Notes under the pieces: model-generated
What the model saw: the letters and a program-made list of their open reading frames with translations, nothing else
The model's database searches: none
Told to the model about the DNA's origin: nothing
Shown here: in pieces, positions 47,187 through 58,200 of the stretch
Position numbering within the stretch: the stretch's first letter is position 1
How the letters are laid out: every line of letters starts with the position of its first letter
Program-made: the position numbers and the translations under genes
Assembly: GCA_947650365.1 (NCBI GenBank)
Contig: OX393549.1
Span: 20,574,572 to 20,638,571, forward strand
Reading direction: 5' to 3'
From: Chamaelirium japonicum
Lineage: Eukaryota > Streptophyta > Magnoliopsida > Liliales > Melanthiaceae
Length of the DNA: 64,000 bases

Positions 47187-50100
47187 GTAGCATAGGTGAA
47201 AAATTCTCCCAAAAAATATTTGGTCTGTCGATCACCCAACCCGTGTTGGCAAGGATATCAGCGGGTCCATTTGCTTCGCGGTAGATATAGGACCACCGCA
47301 CCGAATGAAAGGACCGGATCATTCGCTAGCAGTCTTCCATGATGGCATCGAAAGGCCGGGTGTCGCCAATTTGTTGTATGATGTGTAGAGAATCATCTTC
47401 AATTCATAGCGGGACCTATGGCAAAACAGAACTGGACAAAAAAAGACCCAAAAGAGGATAAATTTTTTCTGTGCATGCCACATTAGAGGAGAAAGTCGGG
47501 TAGGCAGCAGCCACAAGAACGCGACCACAGAAGTCCCGTAGCAGAAAACCACTACCTGCTGTACAACAGGTGTGATCAATCGAACCGTCAAAGTTCAGTT
47601 TGAGTTCCCCTAAGTTTGGAGGTACCCATTGAACCGAGATAACCGAAATATGCCGAGGGGGGGTATTATGAAATCCGGCCAACTGAAGTTTCCGATGAAG
47701 AGAGAAAATGCGGTTAGCTATAGTTGGCGGGTCTTAATATCGTCCCTGAAAAATAGCATAATTACGACTTTTCCAAATTTGCCAAAAAACCAGAAGCAAC
47801 AGTTGAGGTGAGAAACCCCAGAGGCGTAGCGTGCAGTGGTCCTCCCCTTTGAGTACAAGAGTGAAATCTTCGGTGAAGAGAATACAAGCATCCCGGGGAA
47901 TGTTAGCTCGTTTATACACCTCACCCCAAATGGCTGATGAGTGAGGGCAGTCACAAAGAGCATGATTAATGTCCTCTATGGGATTAAAACAACGATTGCA
48001 ACTGAGAGTTAGACTCAGACCCCTATGGGCTAAGAGATGATTGGATGGTAAAATACCTTGCAGAAGTTGCCAATCAAAACTCTGCGCCTAAGGTGAAACC
48101 GGCAGTTTCCACAGAAGCTTCCAAGGGTTGCATACAAATGTCGCCCCTGGTAACTTTGGAGAAATCGCCTTATAGGCATCCGAGAGAATCATCATCGTCC
48201 GACAAGTGGGTTCCCACATAATAGGATTATCCGAAGGGTGTTTTAAAATTGGAATCCTAACAATACGGTTACACCAATAGGGGGGAAATTTTGAGACAAT
48301 AACGTGTAATTCCAATTCACCCCCATATTCGTGATAATAAACAAATTTGAAATTAAGGAGATGGCCTAACAAAAGTAAGAGTCTATACACACAGGGAGCA
48401 GATTGAAAGGGGTAGTAGAAGCCCACGAAAAATCCCAAGAGCAAATATCAGCACTAATCCAAACTGCCATCATAAGATTTCCCTGAAGGGTAGGTACACC
48501 AATGCTGATGACCCTCCAAGCCCAAGAGATATGAGTTGGGGAAGGCCATTGTCAGGCAGTAGGAATCGGGCCATATTTGAGAAAACAGAAGATTCTCCAA
48601 GGGGACATAAGAGGTAATAAGTTCAAAACCTCGTTTGACCATAAGAGCTTCACAAATGAGCCTTAATGGGTGAATCCCCAAACCCCCCTCGCAAATGGGG
48701 GTGTAAATCTTGTCCTAGCTCAACAAATGAATGCCATCATTGGAATGGCCCAGCCTCCAAAGAAAACTTCTCATCACCTTTTCAAGTTGATCAATAATAC
48801 TCTCAAGTATCCAACGATGAGCCAAAGAAAAAATCGTTAAAGATAAAAGAACCGATTTGATAAGTAAAAAATGACCAGGGAAAGACAGCATGGAAGCCTT
48901 CCAGCCCGCCAGTTTGGACAGAACTTTCAAGGTGAGACAGCCAAAATCGATGGTTTTAATTCGCTTATTGGAGATAAGCACCTCCATGTAGTTAAAAGGT
49001 TCACGAAGCTCAGAAAAACCTAGATAATTCTTGAAAAAGTACTTAGTGGCCGAGTTGACCCGAGGACCAAAAATGATAGAAGATTTAGCCATATTGAGGT
49101 GTTGGCCCGAGAACTCGTTGTAGGATTGAATGAGGCCGCCCATGACCTACGCTATCTGGGTATAGGAGTTATGAACAAATAGCATGGTGTTAATAGCATA
49201 AGCCAACAACATCGTAGATGGTCCGCAAGGGATAGGTCTTATGCCCCGTAGAACTCCCCGATTACGCAAAGCAGCCACATTCTAATTCAGAACTTCAGAA
49301 CCCAAGATAAACAGATACGGAGGCAAAGGGTCTCCCTGTTTAAGGCCCTGGGAAGCAGAGAGCCAAGAAGTGAGAGATTCATTCAAGAGAATGGTGAAGG
49401 AAGGTCATTCAAAGCAAGCGCAAATCCAGTGCATCCAAAGAGGAGAGAAACCGAAACACACTAAAACTTGTAAATGAAATCCCATTCCATACGATCATAC
49501 GCTTGAGCCATATCCAACTTGAGAGCTAAAGTGTCTACATTCCAAGATTGCGAGTGTATAGAGTGAAGAAGTTCTTAGGCTAACAAAATAGAGTTTGAAA
49601 TGTTCCTGCCCCACAGAAAAGCCATCTGATCAGGGGATATGAGCTTAGGCAAAACCATTTTGAAACGATTAATGAGGATATGGGAGACGATTTTATAGAT
49701 AACTTGGCAAAGGCTAATCAGACGAAAATGAGATGGGTGGGTCGGGTCAGGACGCTTAGGGATATGGGCGAGGTAGGCTGCCTTTCAGTGTGGATGCATA
49801 TAAGCAGTTTGAAAGAAATGAATAATACCCTCTGTGACCTCGATACCCACCTTGATCCAATTGGCTCAAAAGAATTCAACCGTGAAAGGGCTAGGAGCCT
49901 TGTTGGGGGCATGGAGAAAAGGGCCTTCCGAACCTCAGAGGTTGTTACCGCCCGAGTGAGCCAAGCATTATCCTCAGGGTGATAAGATTCGGTAGAGGAT
50001 AAAGCAAGGATTCATAAATAAATGACAAAAGTGGTTGCCCACTTGTCTGTGAAATAGGCGGTGAGAAGACGGTCCAAACTGAGGCGGTCTACAACAAAGT

Positions 50101-50626
50101 AGCCATCGTCGTCCAGTTGCGAGTGAATACGATTCGATTTACGCCGTGGAAAAATCCGGTGTTCCTACCCCCCACCCCCCACCCCAAACAACCATTGAAT
50201 GTGAGACTTATGTCTCCATTTGGTCTCTATCATTGTAGAGACATTATGGTAATCCACGGTGAATTGACGAAAAGAAAGCATCTGCTCCTCAGAGAAAGAG
50301 GGGTTGGATTCACGGTGTTGGAGGTTTGAAATTTGAGCTTCAAGCCAGACATCATTACTTTCCAACCGACCCACACCTCACGGTTCCAGATCCGGATATG
50401 ACGACGGAGGTTAGAAAGACTGTTCTCGAGGACACAAAATGTGACGACCAAGATCCAATAGGCCAAGAGCCAAGAGCCAAGACTCCTGAGACTGGGATGC
50501 CAAGATGGATGAGGTGAGGTGAGGTGTACAAAGCCACAAGTTAGCCCCACATTGCCTAGAGAGAAGGAGATATTGAGCTACTTATATAATTTTCCCTCCC
50601 AAACATAAAAGACGCGTTTTAAAATC

Positions 50627-50725
50627 GTGCGCCGCTATGGATTTCGTAAGAACTCCGTAGTTAAGCGTGCTCGGGCGAGAACAGTACTAGGATGGGTGAC
50701 CTCCCTGGGAAGTTCTCGTGCGGGC
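50627..50725 (+). repeat. 5S rRNA-like segment in the Cassandra 5' LTR
   Basis: AACTCCGTAGTTAAGCGTGC, then GGGCGAGA, AGTACTAGGATGGGTGACCT and GGGAAGTTCTCGTG follow plant 5S rRNA closely. The A box and C box are well kept. This is not a ribosomal gene. Confidence 0.9.
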
Positions 50726-51040
50726 ACGAGCCAAGCGGACAATATCTTGTGTGTTTGGGGCGGATGTTACAAAATGGTATCAGAGCCGGTTTTTCTCGAG
50801 ATGGGGGGGTCTAACCCTACACGAGGACGTGTAGCCCTAAGGTGGGTGGATTGTGACAACAAAGATCCAATAGGCCAAGAGCCAAGACTCCTGAGGCTGG
50901 GATGCCAAGATGGATGAGATGAGGTGAGGTGAGATGAGGTGTACAAGGCCACGAGTTAGCCCCATGTCGCCTGGAGAAAATGAGATCTTGAGCTACTTAT
51001 ATAATTTTCCCTCCCAAATATAGAAGACGCGTTTTAAAAC

Positions 51041-51139
51041 CGTGCGCCGCTATAGATTTCGTAAGAACTCCGTAGTTAAGCGTGCTCGGGCGAGAGCAGT
51101 ACTAGGATGGGTGACCTCCCTGGGAAGTTCTCGTGCGGG
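51041..51139 (+). repeat. 5S rRNA-like segment in the Cassandra 3' LTR
   Basis: Same segment as in the 5' LTR. It has CGAGAGCAGTACTAGG where the 5' copy has CGAGAACAGTACTAGG, so the two LTRs differ at a few positions. Confidence 0.9.
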
Positions 51140-52080
51140 CACGGGCAAAGCGGACAATATCTTGTGTGTTTAGGACGGATGTTACACAAAATGGGTTATT
51201 ACCCCTGACACCGCCCCAGTGATTCCGAATGAAATCCCCCCAAGTCGGATGGGATAACTAGAACTGTTCAAAATAGAAAGGACGATTACCCAAAAAAAAA
51301 TATAAGGGGCTAGATTAATCAAGATAGGATAGTGGTCTGAGGCCAAACGACCAAGGTGTTCTATCCTGGCTTCAGGAAAGAGATCAAACCAACTATGGTT
51401 GCTGAAAGCCCAATCAAGCCTCTCTAAAATCCTACGGGACTCCTGCTGAAGATTAGACCAAGTAAATAAAGCTCCGAAAAAGCCCAGATCTAGCAAACCA
51501 GCGGAGGTAATGCATTGGCAGAAATCAAAGATGCCCGTGTCCACTCGGAATCCCGAGCCTCCCTGTTTATCATCAGGATGCAAGATAGAATTAAAGTCTC
51601 CCGCCAGTAAGATGGGAATGTCTATCATAGACAGAGACACAACGGACCCCCATAAATCCCGTCTATCAACCACCTTAGTCGAAGCATAAACCACCGCTAG
51701 GATCCAAAGTGAAGAATTCAGGAGAGAAATAGAGCCTACAGCTATTTGCCGGTGGGGGGAAAAGAAAGTAACCACTCCGCCTATATCCCGTCAAAGGATA
51801 AGCATACCTCCCAAGCGGCCCTGAGCCAGCACCATAAAGAAATCCCAATCGGGGCCAATACGACGAGCTAATACTCAGCGTTAGAAACAAAAAGCTGGGT
51901 TTCCAGCAAACAAATAAAGGTCGGATGAACGTGAGAAATGATGAAACGACAGTGGTTTCAACAAGCCCGTTTTTTGCCTCCCCGACAGTTCCACATGATA
52001 ATCTTCATGAGAAAAAAGGCCAGAAGAAAGAGAGAAAATAAAAAAGAAGAAGAAAATAAAAAACGATGGGGAAACAGCGG

Positions 52081-53594
52081 TTATGAGGATATGGGAGCTG
52101 ACTCCCCGGGAGGTAGGTCCTCCCCTTCTTTCTGGAGTTTCACCCTACTATCCATCGGGACTGTTGGGTGAGCTGGGTTGACTTTGGACGGAACATCAGG
52201 TGGGTCAGCAGATGACAGATCAAGGTCTTGATGGACTGTAGCTACCAAAGCCTCATGAGAACCAGGGGAAGAGAGAGCGGTCTTACCTTTACCAGCCGAT
52301 GAGGAACGAGGATATGACCAAGAGGCGGCGCCAACCAATCGTTTCCGTGGTTTGGCAGGTGCCTCAACACAAGGGTGCGCCTCTGTGGCTGAGAAAATCA
52401 AAGGTGGGCCTGAACGGGAAATAGCCGGGTCAAACGAGGCATGGGAAGCACGAGCAACCTCCCTCGGGTTACCAGACCGATAGGTAAACCCCTGGTTTTG
52501 AAAACCACCCTCCGGTTTCCCCCCACGTCACGTGAACCAGACAACTGAGGTGATACGCTCGAAGAGTTGCGCCGGCCAAGAAACTAGGGAGGGGCACCCC
52601 CCGCTGGTAGTCCAGTGCCGCCACTATCTCCCTCGCCGCGAGGCACTTTGGTTGAAAAACCAGGATGGCGGCGCCGCCGAGGAGGAACGATCATCCATCC
52701 AAAAGCAACTCCATCTACAGGGTCAACGGAAGGAGAAGAGCGATCCGGTAGAGGACTAGAAACAACTGCTGGGGGGGAGCCGGGCAGTCAGGTGCCGGAG
52801 TCGAGCAGGATGGTGCCATATGGCTGATCCTCGCACATTTATGGCAAAAAACGGGAAGGTTTTCATAAAGGAAAGGCTGCCAAAACGAGAAACCCCCCCC
52901 CCCTCAATGTGTAATCCAGTAGCTGAAGGCTTAGACGTGTCAATCTCCACACACACCCGGGCAAATTTGCCTTGTAAAACCATCGAGGAGCTTCATAAGA
53001 AACTGGTGGTGAATTCATCCACGTCAATCGGCTGGCCCGTCGCTTTGGCAAAAGAGAGGAGTAAATCTCGGTTCCTGAGAGGAACTGGGAGATCCGGCAA
53101 ACGGAGCCAAACCAAATCGTGGGTAATTCATGCGGTGGAGGGATGAAATCCCAAATTCCACCGTTCTAGGGCCAGAGCCTGACTGGCCACAACCCAAGGC
53201 CCTCCCATAAAATCTTAACCAGCTCTTCCTCTGAATCAAAGCGAAAGAACACGAAATTCGAAGAGAGTTACAGAAAATTTACCTTTGCCTTGGACTCCCA
53301 TAGCCGTCCAAGAGAACCGGAAGCAAACGAAAACGAAACCCCTTTCCCCAAAAACCGTCCAACCAAGGAGTATTTCCAAGGTCCCGAGATCTGATCGAGT
53401 AGCGGGGTCGGGATTACAAAACGGCCCTCCATTGGTGAGGGTAAGGAAGCAAGGTATTCATCCGAAACCCGCTGCCTAGAAGGAGCTACAAAAAGGGAAG
53501 ACCATTGGCCTTGTTAGGACGAGTTTCCCAAAAGAGGAGGGGGAGCACCCTCCAAAGGTAGAGGATCTGAGGGCAAACCCTCAGACTCCTCCAT
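52081..53594 (-). pseudogene. LINE ORF1 (RNA-binding, DUF4283-like)
   Basis: It starts MEESEGLPSDPLPLEG at 53594. The segment FVFFRFDSEEELVKILWEGP then WVVASQALALERW is typical of the DUF4283 domain in plant L1 and copia-like proteins. VWLRLPDLPVPL and GGGVSRFGS-like parts follow, and it ends in a Pro/Ser/Lys-rich tail at 52081. Several stops and at least one frameshift at a C/G run near 52897 break it. It would have bound LINE RNA for retrotransposition. Confidence 0.7.
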
Positions 53595-53769
53595 AGGGAT
53601 CCAACACCGGAGGGACGAACCGGAGCCGATCCGTGGAGAAACCAGAGTAGATCCGAAAAAACTAGAGAGAATCAAGAGGAAAGGAGCAAAATCAGAGAGA
53701 AATCAAGAGGAAAGAAGCAAAACCATTTCAGGAAGCCTCTGTCGATAATAGTGACTTCTTTCAAGAAAG

Positions 53770-53872
53770 GAGCCTTGCGGTCGGCATTCACAAACCAGTT
53801 TTTCATAAAGGCAGGTCGAGCCGAGCCGAGCCGAGCCTTAAAAGCTATTTTCTGTTCCTAGGGGTAGCTCGC
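53770..53872. other. Short segment between the LINE 5' end and the gypsy element
   Basis: It contains GAGCC pentamers in tandem (53818-53836) and ends with the gypsy target copy ctcgc (53868-53872). If the LINE duplication is read correctly, this was once the upstream flank of the J-protein gene. Confidence 0.4.
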
Positions 53873-55257
53873 TGATGCAGGCGCTGATAAGGTGCACTAC
53901 AATCTTAAACCCTTTTAGGGTTCCCTTTGGTCAATAACTAAAATTTAGTGATCAATATAGCGACGTATAGCTCAAAAGGACAGCAAACATAAATTATCTC
54001 GCACAGTTCTAAAAGTCTATGTAATCAACATAAAGCAGGTTTAAGATTTAACACTAAAGACGCAATATTATCACGAAAACTAATTTCAGCAAATAATAGA
54101 TTCAATCGCAGCAATAGATATTGAAAGTTAACAATAGGTTTGCATCAGATTTTTCACTAAAATAGGTTAAATATGCTTGCAAGGGTGACCGACAGACTAA
54201 TGATAGCAAATCTAATGAGTAGGCATAGGTTAGGGCTTCAACTAGCAATGAAACGGGCGGTTACGGCTGCGATGCGGAGCGGAGGCAATGGAAACAAAGG
54301 AAAAACGATGCGGATGCGAGGGAAAAATAAAGCAAATGATAGATACTGCCTGGGGTTTCCCGCCGTGGGTCGATTGCGAGGATGCGTCGATGATCCCGCA
54401 CACGGAGCAAGGTCGGACATCGGGAGAAGCCGGAACCTTCGGGAAAAAAACACTGAGGTCTTCACGAGGCGAAAGTCGCGGATGCGGCGATGATCGGGGA
54501 CACGAGTCTCTCCCGGAAGCTCTCACGAAGAGGCATGAATTTCAGCAATGATCAAAAACTGAATTTTTTTTCTTTCTTCATCTTTTTGTAGGGTTAGGGT
54601 TTCTTTTTGGATGGACAAGATCAAAGGGGAATAAGTGAGGATGGTGGGGATTTAATGCGCCAAGAAAGGAAGGAAAAAGAGAGAGAAACAAGGGAGAGAG
54701 AGAGAGAGAGAGAAGAGAGGGACGGACTAGGGGGTCCGGGCCTCGGTTTCCGTGCGGACAAGAAGGGCGGGCGGGTGGTTCAAGGGAAAGAGAGAAGGGG
54801 GGGCGGTAACTCAATAGAATTCCTATTAGGCTTAAGATAAGCCCATTTAACTCCTAATTGAAGCCCATAAGTTGCCACGTCATCTAAATTGAGCTATTTT
54901 GCTATCTAATCGTCGGTTTCGAGATATAATCTCGTCCGTCGGTACCCCGTAAATACACGCACCCAGAATTTTATTAATAACATGCAGAAACTCACCCGAG
55001 AAGACCCGGATTCAATCCGAAAAGCTCTCGGATGAGATCATGGACATCCCCCATGAATTGGGCAAAAACACAAATAGTACTAAGTGCTGAAATTAGGCCA
55101 AAAACATAGAAAATGGCCAAAAACTGAAATAAACGGCTAACAATTTCCATATGGCTAATGTCCTCCAAGCATAAAATAAAAACGACTGTAAATAAAAGTC
55201 TCTGGCGATGAACTGAAGATGCGGCGATGATTTGATGATGCTGATCATACTGCATCA
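53873..55257 (-). repeat. 3' LTR of the gypsy element (1385 bp)
   Basis: The longer copy. It includes about 194 bp near 54150-54340 (gggtgaccgacagac ... agcaaatgata) absent from the partner. Small substitutions occur throughout. Confidence 0.9.
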
Positions 55258-55279
55258 ACTCCCCCGGACTAAAACGAAC

Positions 55280-58200
55280 TCAACTCCGTCTAGTGGACGT
55301 CCAGCTGCTGTACGAGGTCGGCCGCTGTGCTCGCAAATGTCGCTCATCCACCCAGGTACAGTCTGAAAGTGGCCTGCCTACCCACCGAACAAGGAACCGT
55401 CGGAAAACACCACGGCGGGTAGCAAGCTCTCTGACATCAACTATCTCCTGTATCTGCTCTGTCTCGTCTCAGTGTGCATCTGAAAACGGAATCTGTGGCG
55501 CTGAAGGCGTATCCGACCGGTCTCCGTGAAAAGGGAACAACTCTGAGATGTTGAAGATCGGCGATGTCGGCATATCATCTGGCAAATCCAGCAGGTAAGT
55601 ATTGGGTCCCAACGCTCGGAGAACGCGGAAGGGCCCAAACTTTCTCTGGCTCAGCTTCCTATAAGAACCTGTGGGAAACCGCTCTCTGCGAAAGTAAACG
55701 AGGACCCAGTCCCCTGGCTGAAGTGTGCTCTCGCGCCTGTGTAATTCTGTGCTTGCCTTATACCTGGCATTGCTTTTCCTCAGTTTCTCAAGCAACTCTC
55801 GTTGTACGGTCTTGATGTGTTCAAGGAATTCATCAGCATCAGCACTTGCAGGACCTGTAGGCGATAAGACAGTTTTATCCAGAAAATGGGAAATAACATG
55901 GCCATAGACGATTTCAAAAGGGGTTGTACCTACTGAGCGATTAATTGAACTATTATATGCGAATTCAGCTTGTGGTAAAACTACATCCCACTGTTTTGGT
56001 CTTTCACCAGCTAGACATCGAAACATATCCCCTAGGCTGCGGTTGACAACTTTCGTTTGTCCATCAGTTTGAGGGTGATACGCGCTACTGTATTGAAGTT
56101 TAGTTCTTAGCTTTGACCAAAGAGTACGCCAAAAGTGGCTTAAAAATCTAGTGTCCCTATCAGATGTGAATGACCGTGGAATGCCATGCAGACGAACAAC
56201 TTCCCAAAGAATAACTCAGCTACATGAGATGCATCAGAAGTTTTCCTACATGGTATGAAATGTGCCATTTTAGAAAATCAGTCTACAACCACAAAGATTG
56301 AATCGACGTGCCGAAGTGTTCGAGGTAGACCCATAATAAAATCCATGGTGATATCCTCCCAAGGACGAGCAGGAATTGGTAGAGGATTGTACAGACCTGT
56401 GTTCTGCTTCCTGCCTTTGAACATTTGACAGGTTCGACATCGTTGCACAAACTTGACGATATCTTTCCTTAAGTGAGGCCAGAAGTAGCGTCGCTCCATT
56501 GACTCAATTGTTTTGGTTTGGCCAAAATGACCTCCCAAATTACTTCCGTGCAATTCGTGGATTAACGTATCTCTAAAAGATTCATTAGGATTTTCCTCAA
56601 AGACGGTCCCTTCATGGGTGTTCTGAACAAGACTCTCGCGAAGGGAACACTCAAGGATGCACAGGCGGGTTTCACGGAACAAGAATCCCTCTTGGGTGAT
56701 ATAGGATGCCATGGGATCAATGCCCGTTTTCTGACAGGATTCCCATATGGGACCGAAGTACGGATTAGTAGCGTACATTGATTTCAGAGCGTCAAAGAAA
56801 ACAACGACGGGCTGTAAAGTGACTAGCATCAGGCCTTGTCGACTCAAAGCGTCAGCAGCTTTATTCAGGACTCCAGCCTTATATCTGAGGTTGAACGTGT
56901 ATTCTTGCAAGAAATTTGACCACTTAGCATGACGTTGGTTCAAGCTACGCTGAGACTTCAGATAGCAAAGCGTTTCGTGGTCAGAATTAAGCACAAATTC
57001 TTATTGGATCAAGTAAAGCCTCCAGGGCTTGAGGGCTTGAACAACCGCGTAAAACTCAATGTCATATGTCGAGTAATTCAAACGCGCGGTGTTCAGCTTC
57101 TCGCTGAAGAATGCGACGGGACGTCCCTCTTGACTAAGGACTGCTCCTATCCCGATATAAGAGGCATCACAATTAATCTCAAAGACCTTATCAAAGTTTG
57201 GGAGTGCCAAAACTAGAGCACTCATCATCTTGGTCTTGATGAGATCGAAACTCGCTTCAACTTCAGGGGTCCAAAGGAAACCACCCTTCTTCATACAGTT
57301 CGTGAGAGGTGCAATGACGGAACTAAAGTTTTTAATGAATATGTGATAAAAGGACGCTAGACCATGGAACCGTCGCACATCACTAACGTTCTTTGGAACG
57401 GGCCATGACTTGATGGCTTCGACCTTCTCTGGATCGACCCGTATCCCTTCGGAGCACACGATGTAGCCTAGAAAGGTCAAGCTGTCTATCATAAAGGTGC
57501 ACTTCTTCAGATGGATGTACAGCTTATCTTTCCTTAGCGTTTTCAGGACTTCTCGCAAGTGCTCGGCATGTTGTTCAGATGTCGTACTATAGATAAGGAT
57601 GTCATCAAAGTATACGACAACAAACTTTCTTATGAATGGTCTGAGCACCTGATTCATAAACCCCATAAAGGTACTTGGTGCATTCGATAGACCAAATGGC
57701 ATTACTAGCCATTCATACAGTCCTTCCCGGGTTTTAAATACAGTCTTCCATTCATCACCGGGTCGTACGCGGATATGATGATAACCGCTATGAAGATCAA
57801 TTTTCGAAAAGATTTTCGCGCCATATAGCATGTCAAGCATATCATCCAATCGGGGAATCAGAAATCTATACTTGACAGTTATTCAATTGATGGCACGGCA
57901 ATCTATGCACATTCTCCATATCCCATCCTTCTTGGGAGTTAGGAGTGCAGGTACTGCGCATGGACTCATGCTCTCTTGGATTAGTCCCTTTTGCAGTACT
58001 AACTCAGTAACCTGGCGACGTATCTCCTCATATTCAGACGAACTCATTCGGTAGTGAGGAAGGTAAGGTAGCGTCGCTCCTGGGACTAGGTCAACACAGT
58101 GTTGAATATCCCGAAGAGGTGGAAGTCCTTCAGGTAGTTCCTCTGGGATGAGATCATTGAAATCTTCAAGTAGGACGCGAACCTCATGAGGAATGCTAGG

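Larger units (their letters stand above)
50440..51186 (+). mobile_element. Complete Cassandra TRIM with 5S rRNA-like LTRs (747 bp)
   Basis: LTRs 50440-50771 and 50852-51186 are nearly identical and are flanked by caaaa (50435-50439, 51187-51191). The PBS TGGTATCAGAGCC is at 50775-50787. The interior is only 80 bp and non-coding, ending in a purine-rich stretch before the 3' LTR. Each LTR carries a plant 5S rRNA-like segment. These features define Cassandra, a non-autonomous retrotransposon that uses Pol III promoter sequence. It sits in LINE ORF2 between endonuclease and RT, and the LINE frame resumes across it. Confidence 0.93.
44996..52008 (-). pseudogene. LINE ORF2: endonuclease, reverse transcriptase, zf-RVT, RNase H
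   Basis: It starts MKIIMWNCRGG at 52008, as plant L1 ORF2 does. The endonuclease continues with ILLAGDFNSILHP, LFTWSN, ERLDWAF and ASDHYPI (51.8-51.2 kb). Reverse transcriptase shows LISPDQMAFLWGRNISNSIL and LKLDMAQAYDRMEW, but YADD has decayed to a YAIN-like sequence near 49170. KLAGWKASMLSFPGHFLLIK follows near 48.9 kb, then a zf-RVT stretch (47.7-48.0 kb). RNase H has LNFDGSIDHT...GSGFLLRD and YREANGPADILAN. Skipping the solo LTR, the frame ends in a 3' tail stopping at TAG (44998-44996). Multiple stops and shifts occur. Confidence 0.85.
44916..53769 (-). mobile_element. L1-type LINE, near full length, with two later insertions
   Basis: Minus-strand order: 5' UTR, ORF1 from 53594, ORF2 from 52008 to 44996, a short 3' UTR and a 17-nt poly(A) (T run 44916-44932). 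Removing the solo LTR (45066-47186) and Cassandra (50440-51186), each with one target copy, leaves about 6 kb, the usual plant L1 size. A degraded target duplication may be present: gagccctggcggtaggg at 44898 and gagccttgcggtcggc at 53770. Many stops and the loss of the RT YADD motif make it dead. Its 3' end lies 120 bp upstream of the J-protein ATG, in the same orientation. Confidence 0.85.

Noticed and set aside
50627-51139. Two tandem 5S rRNA genes
   Set aside because: The copies lie in the LTRs of a Cassandra element with PBS and target duplication, and their 5' third does not match 5S rRNA.
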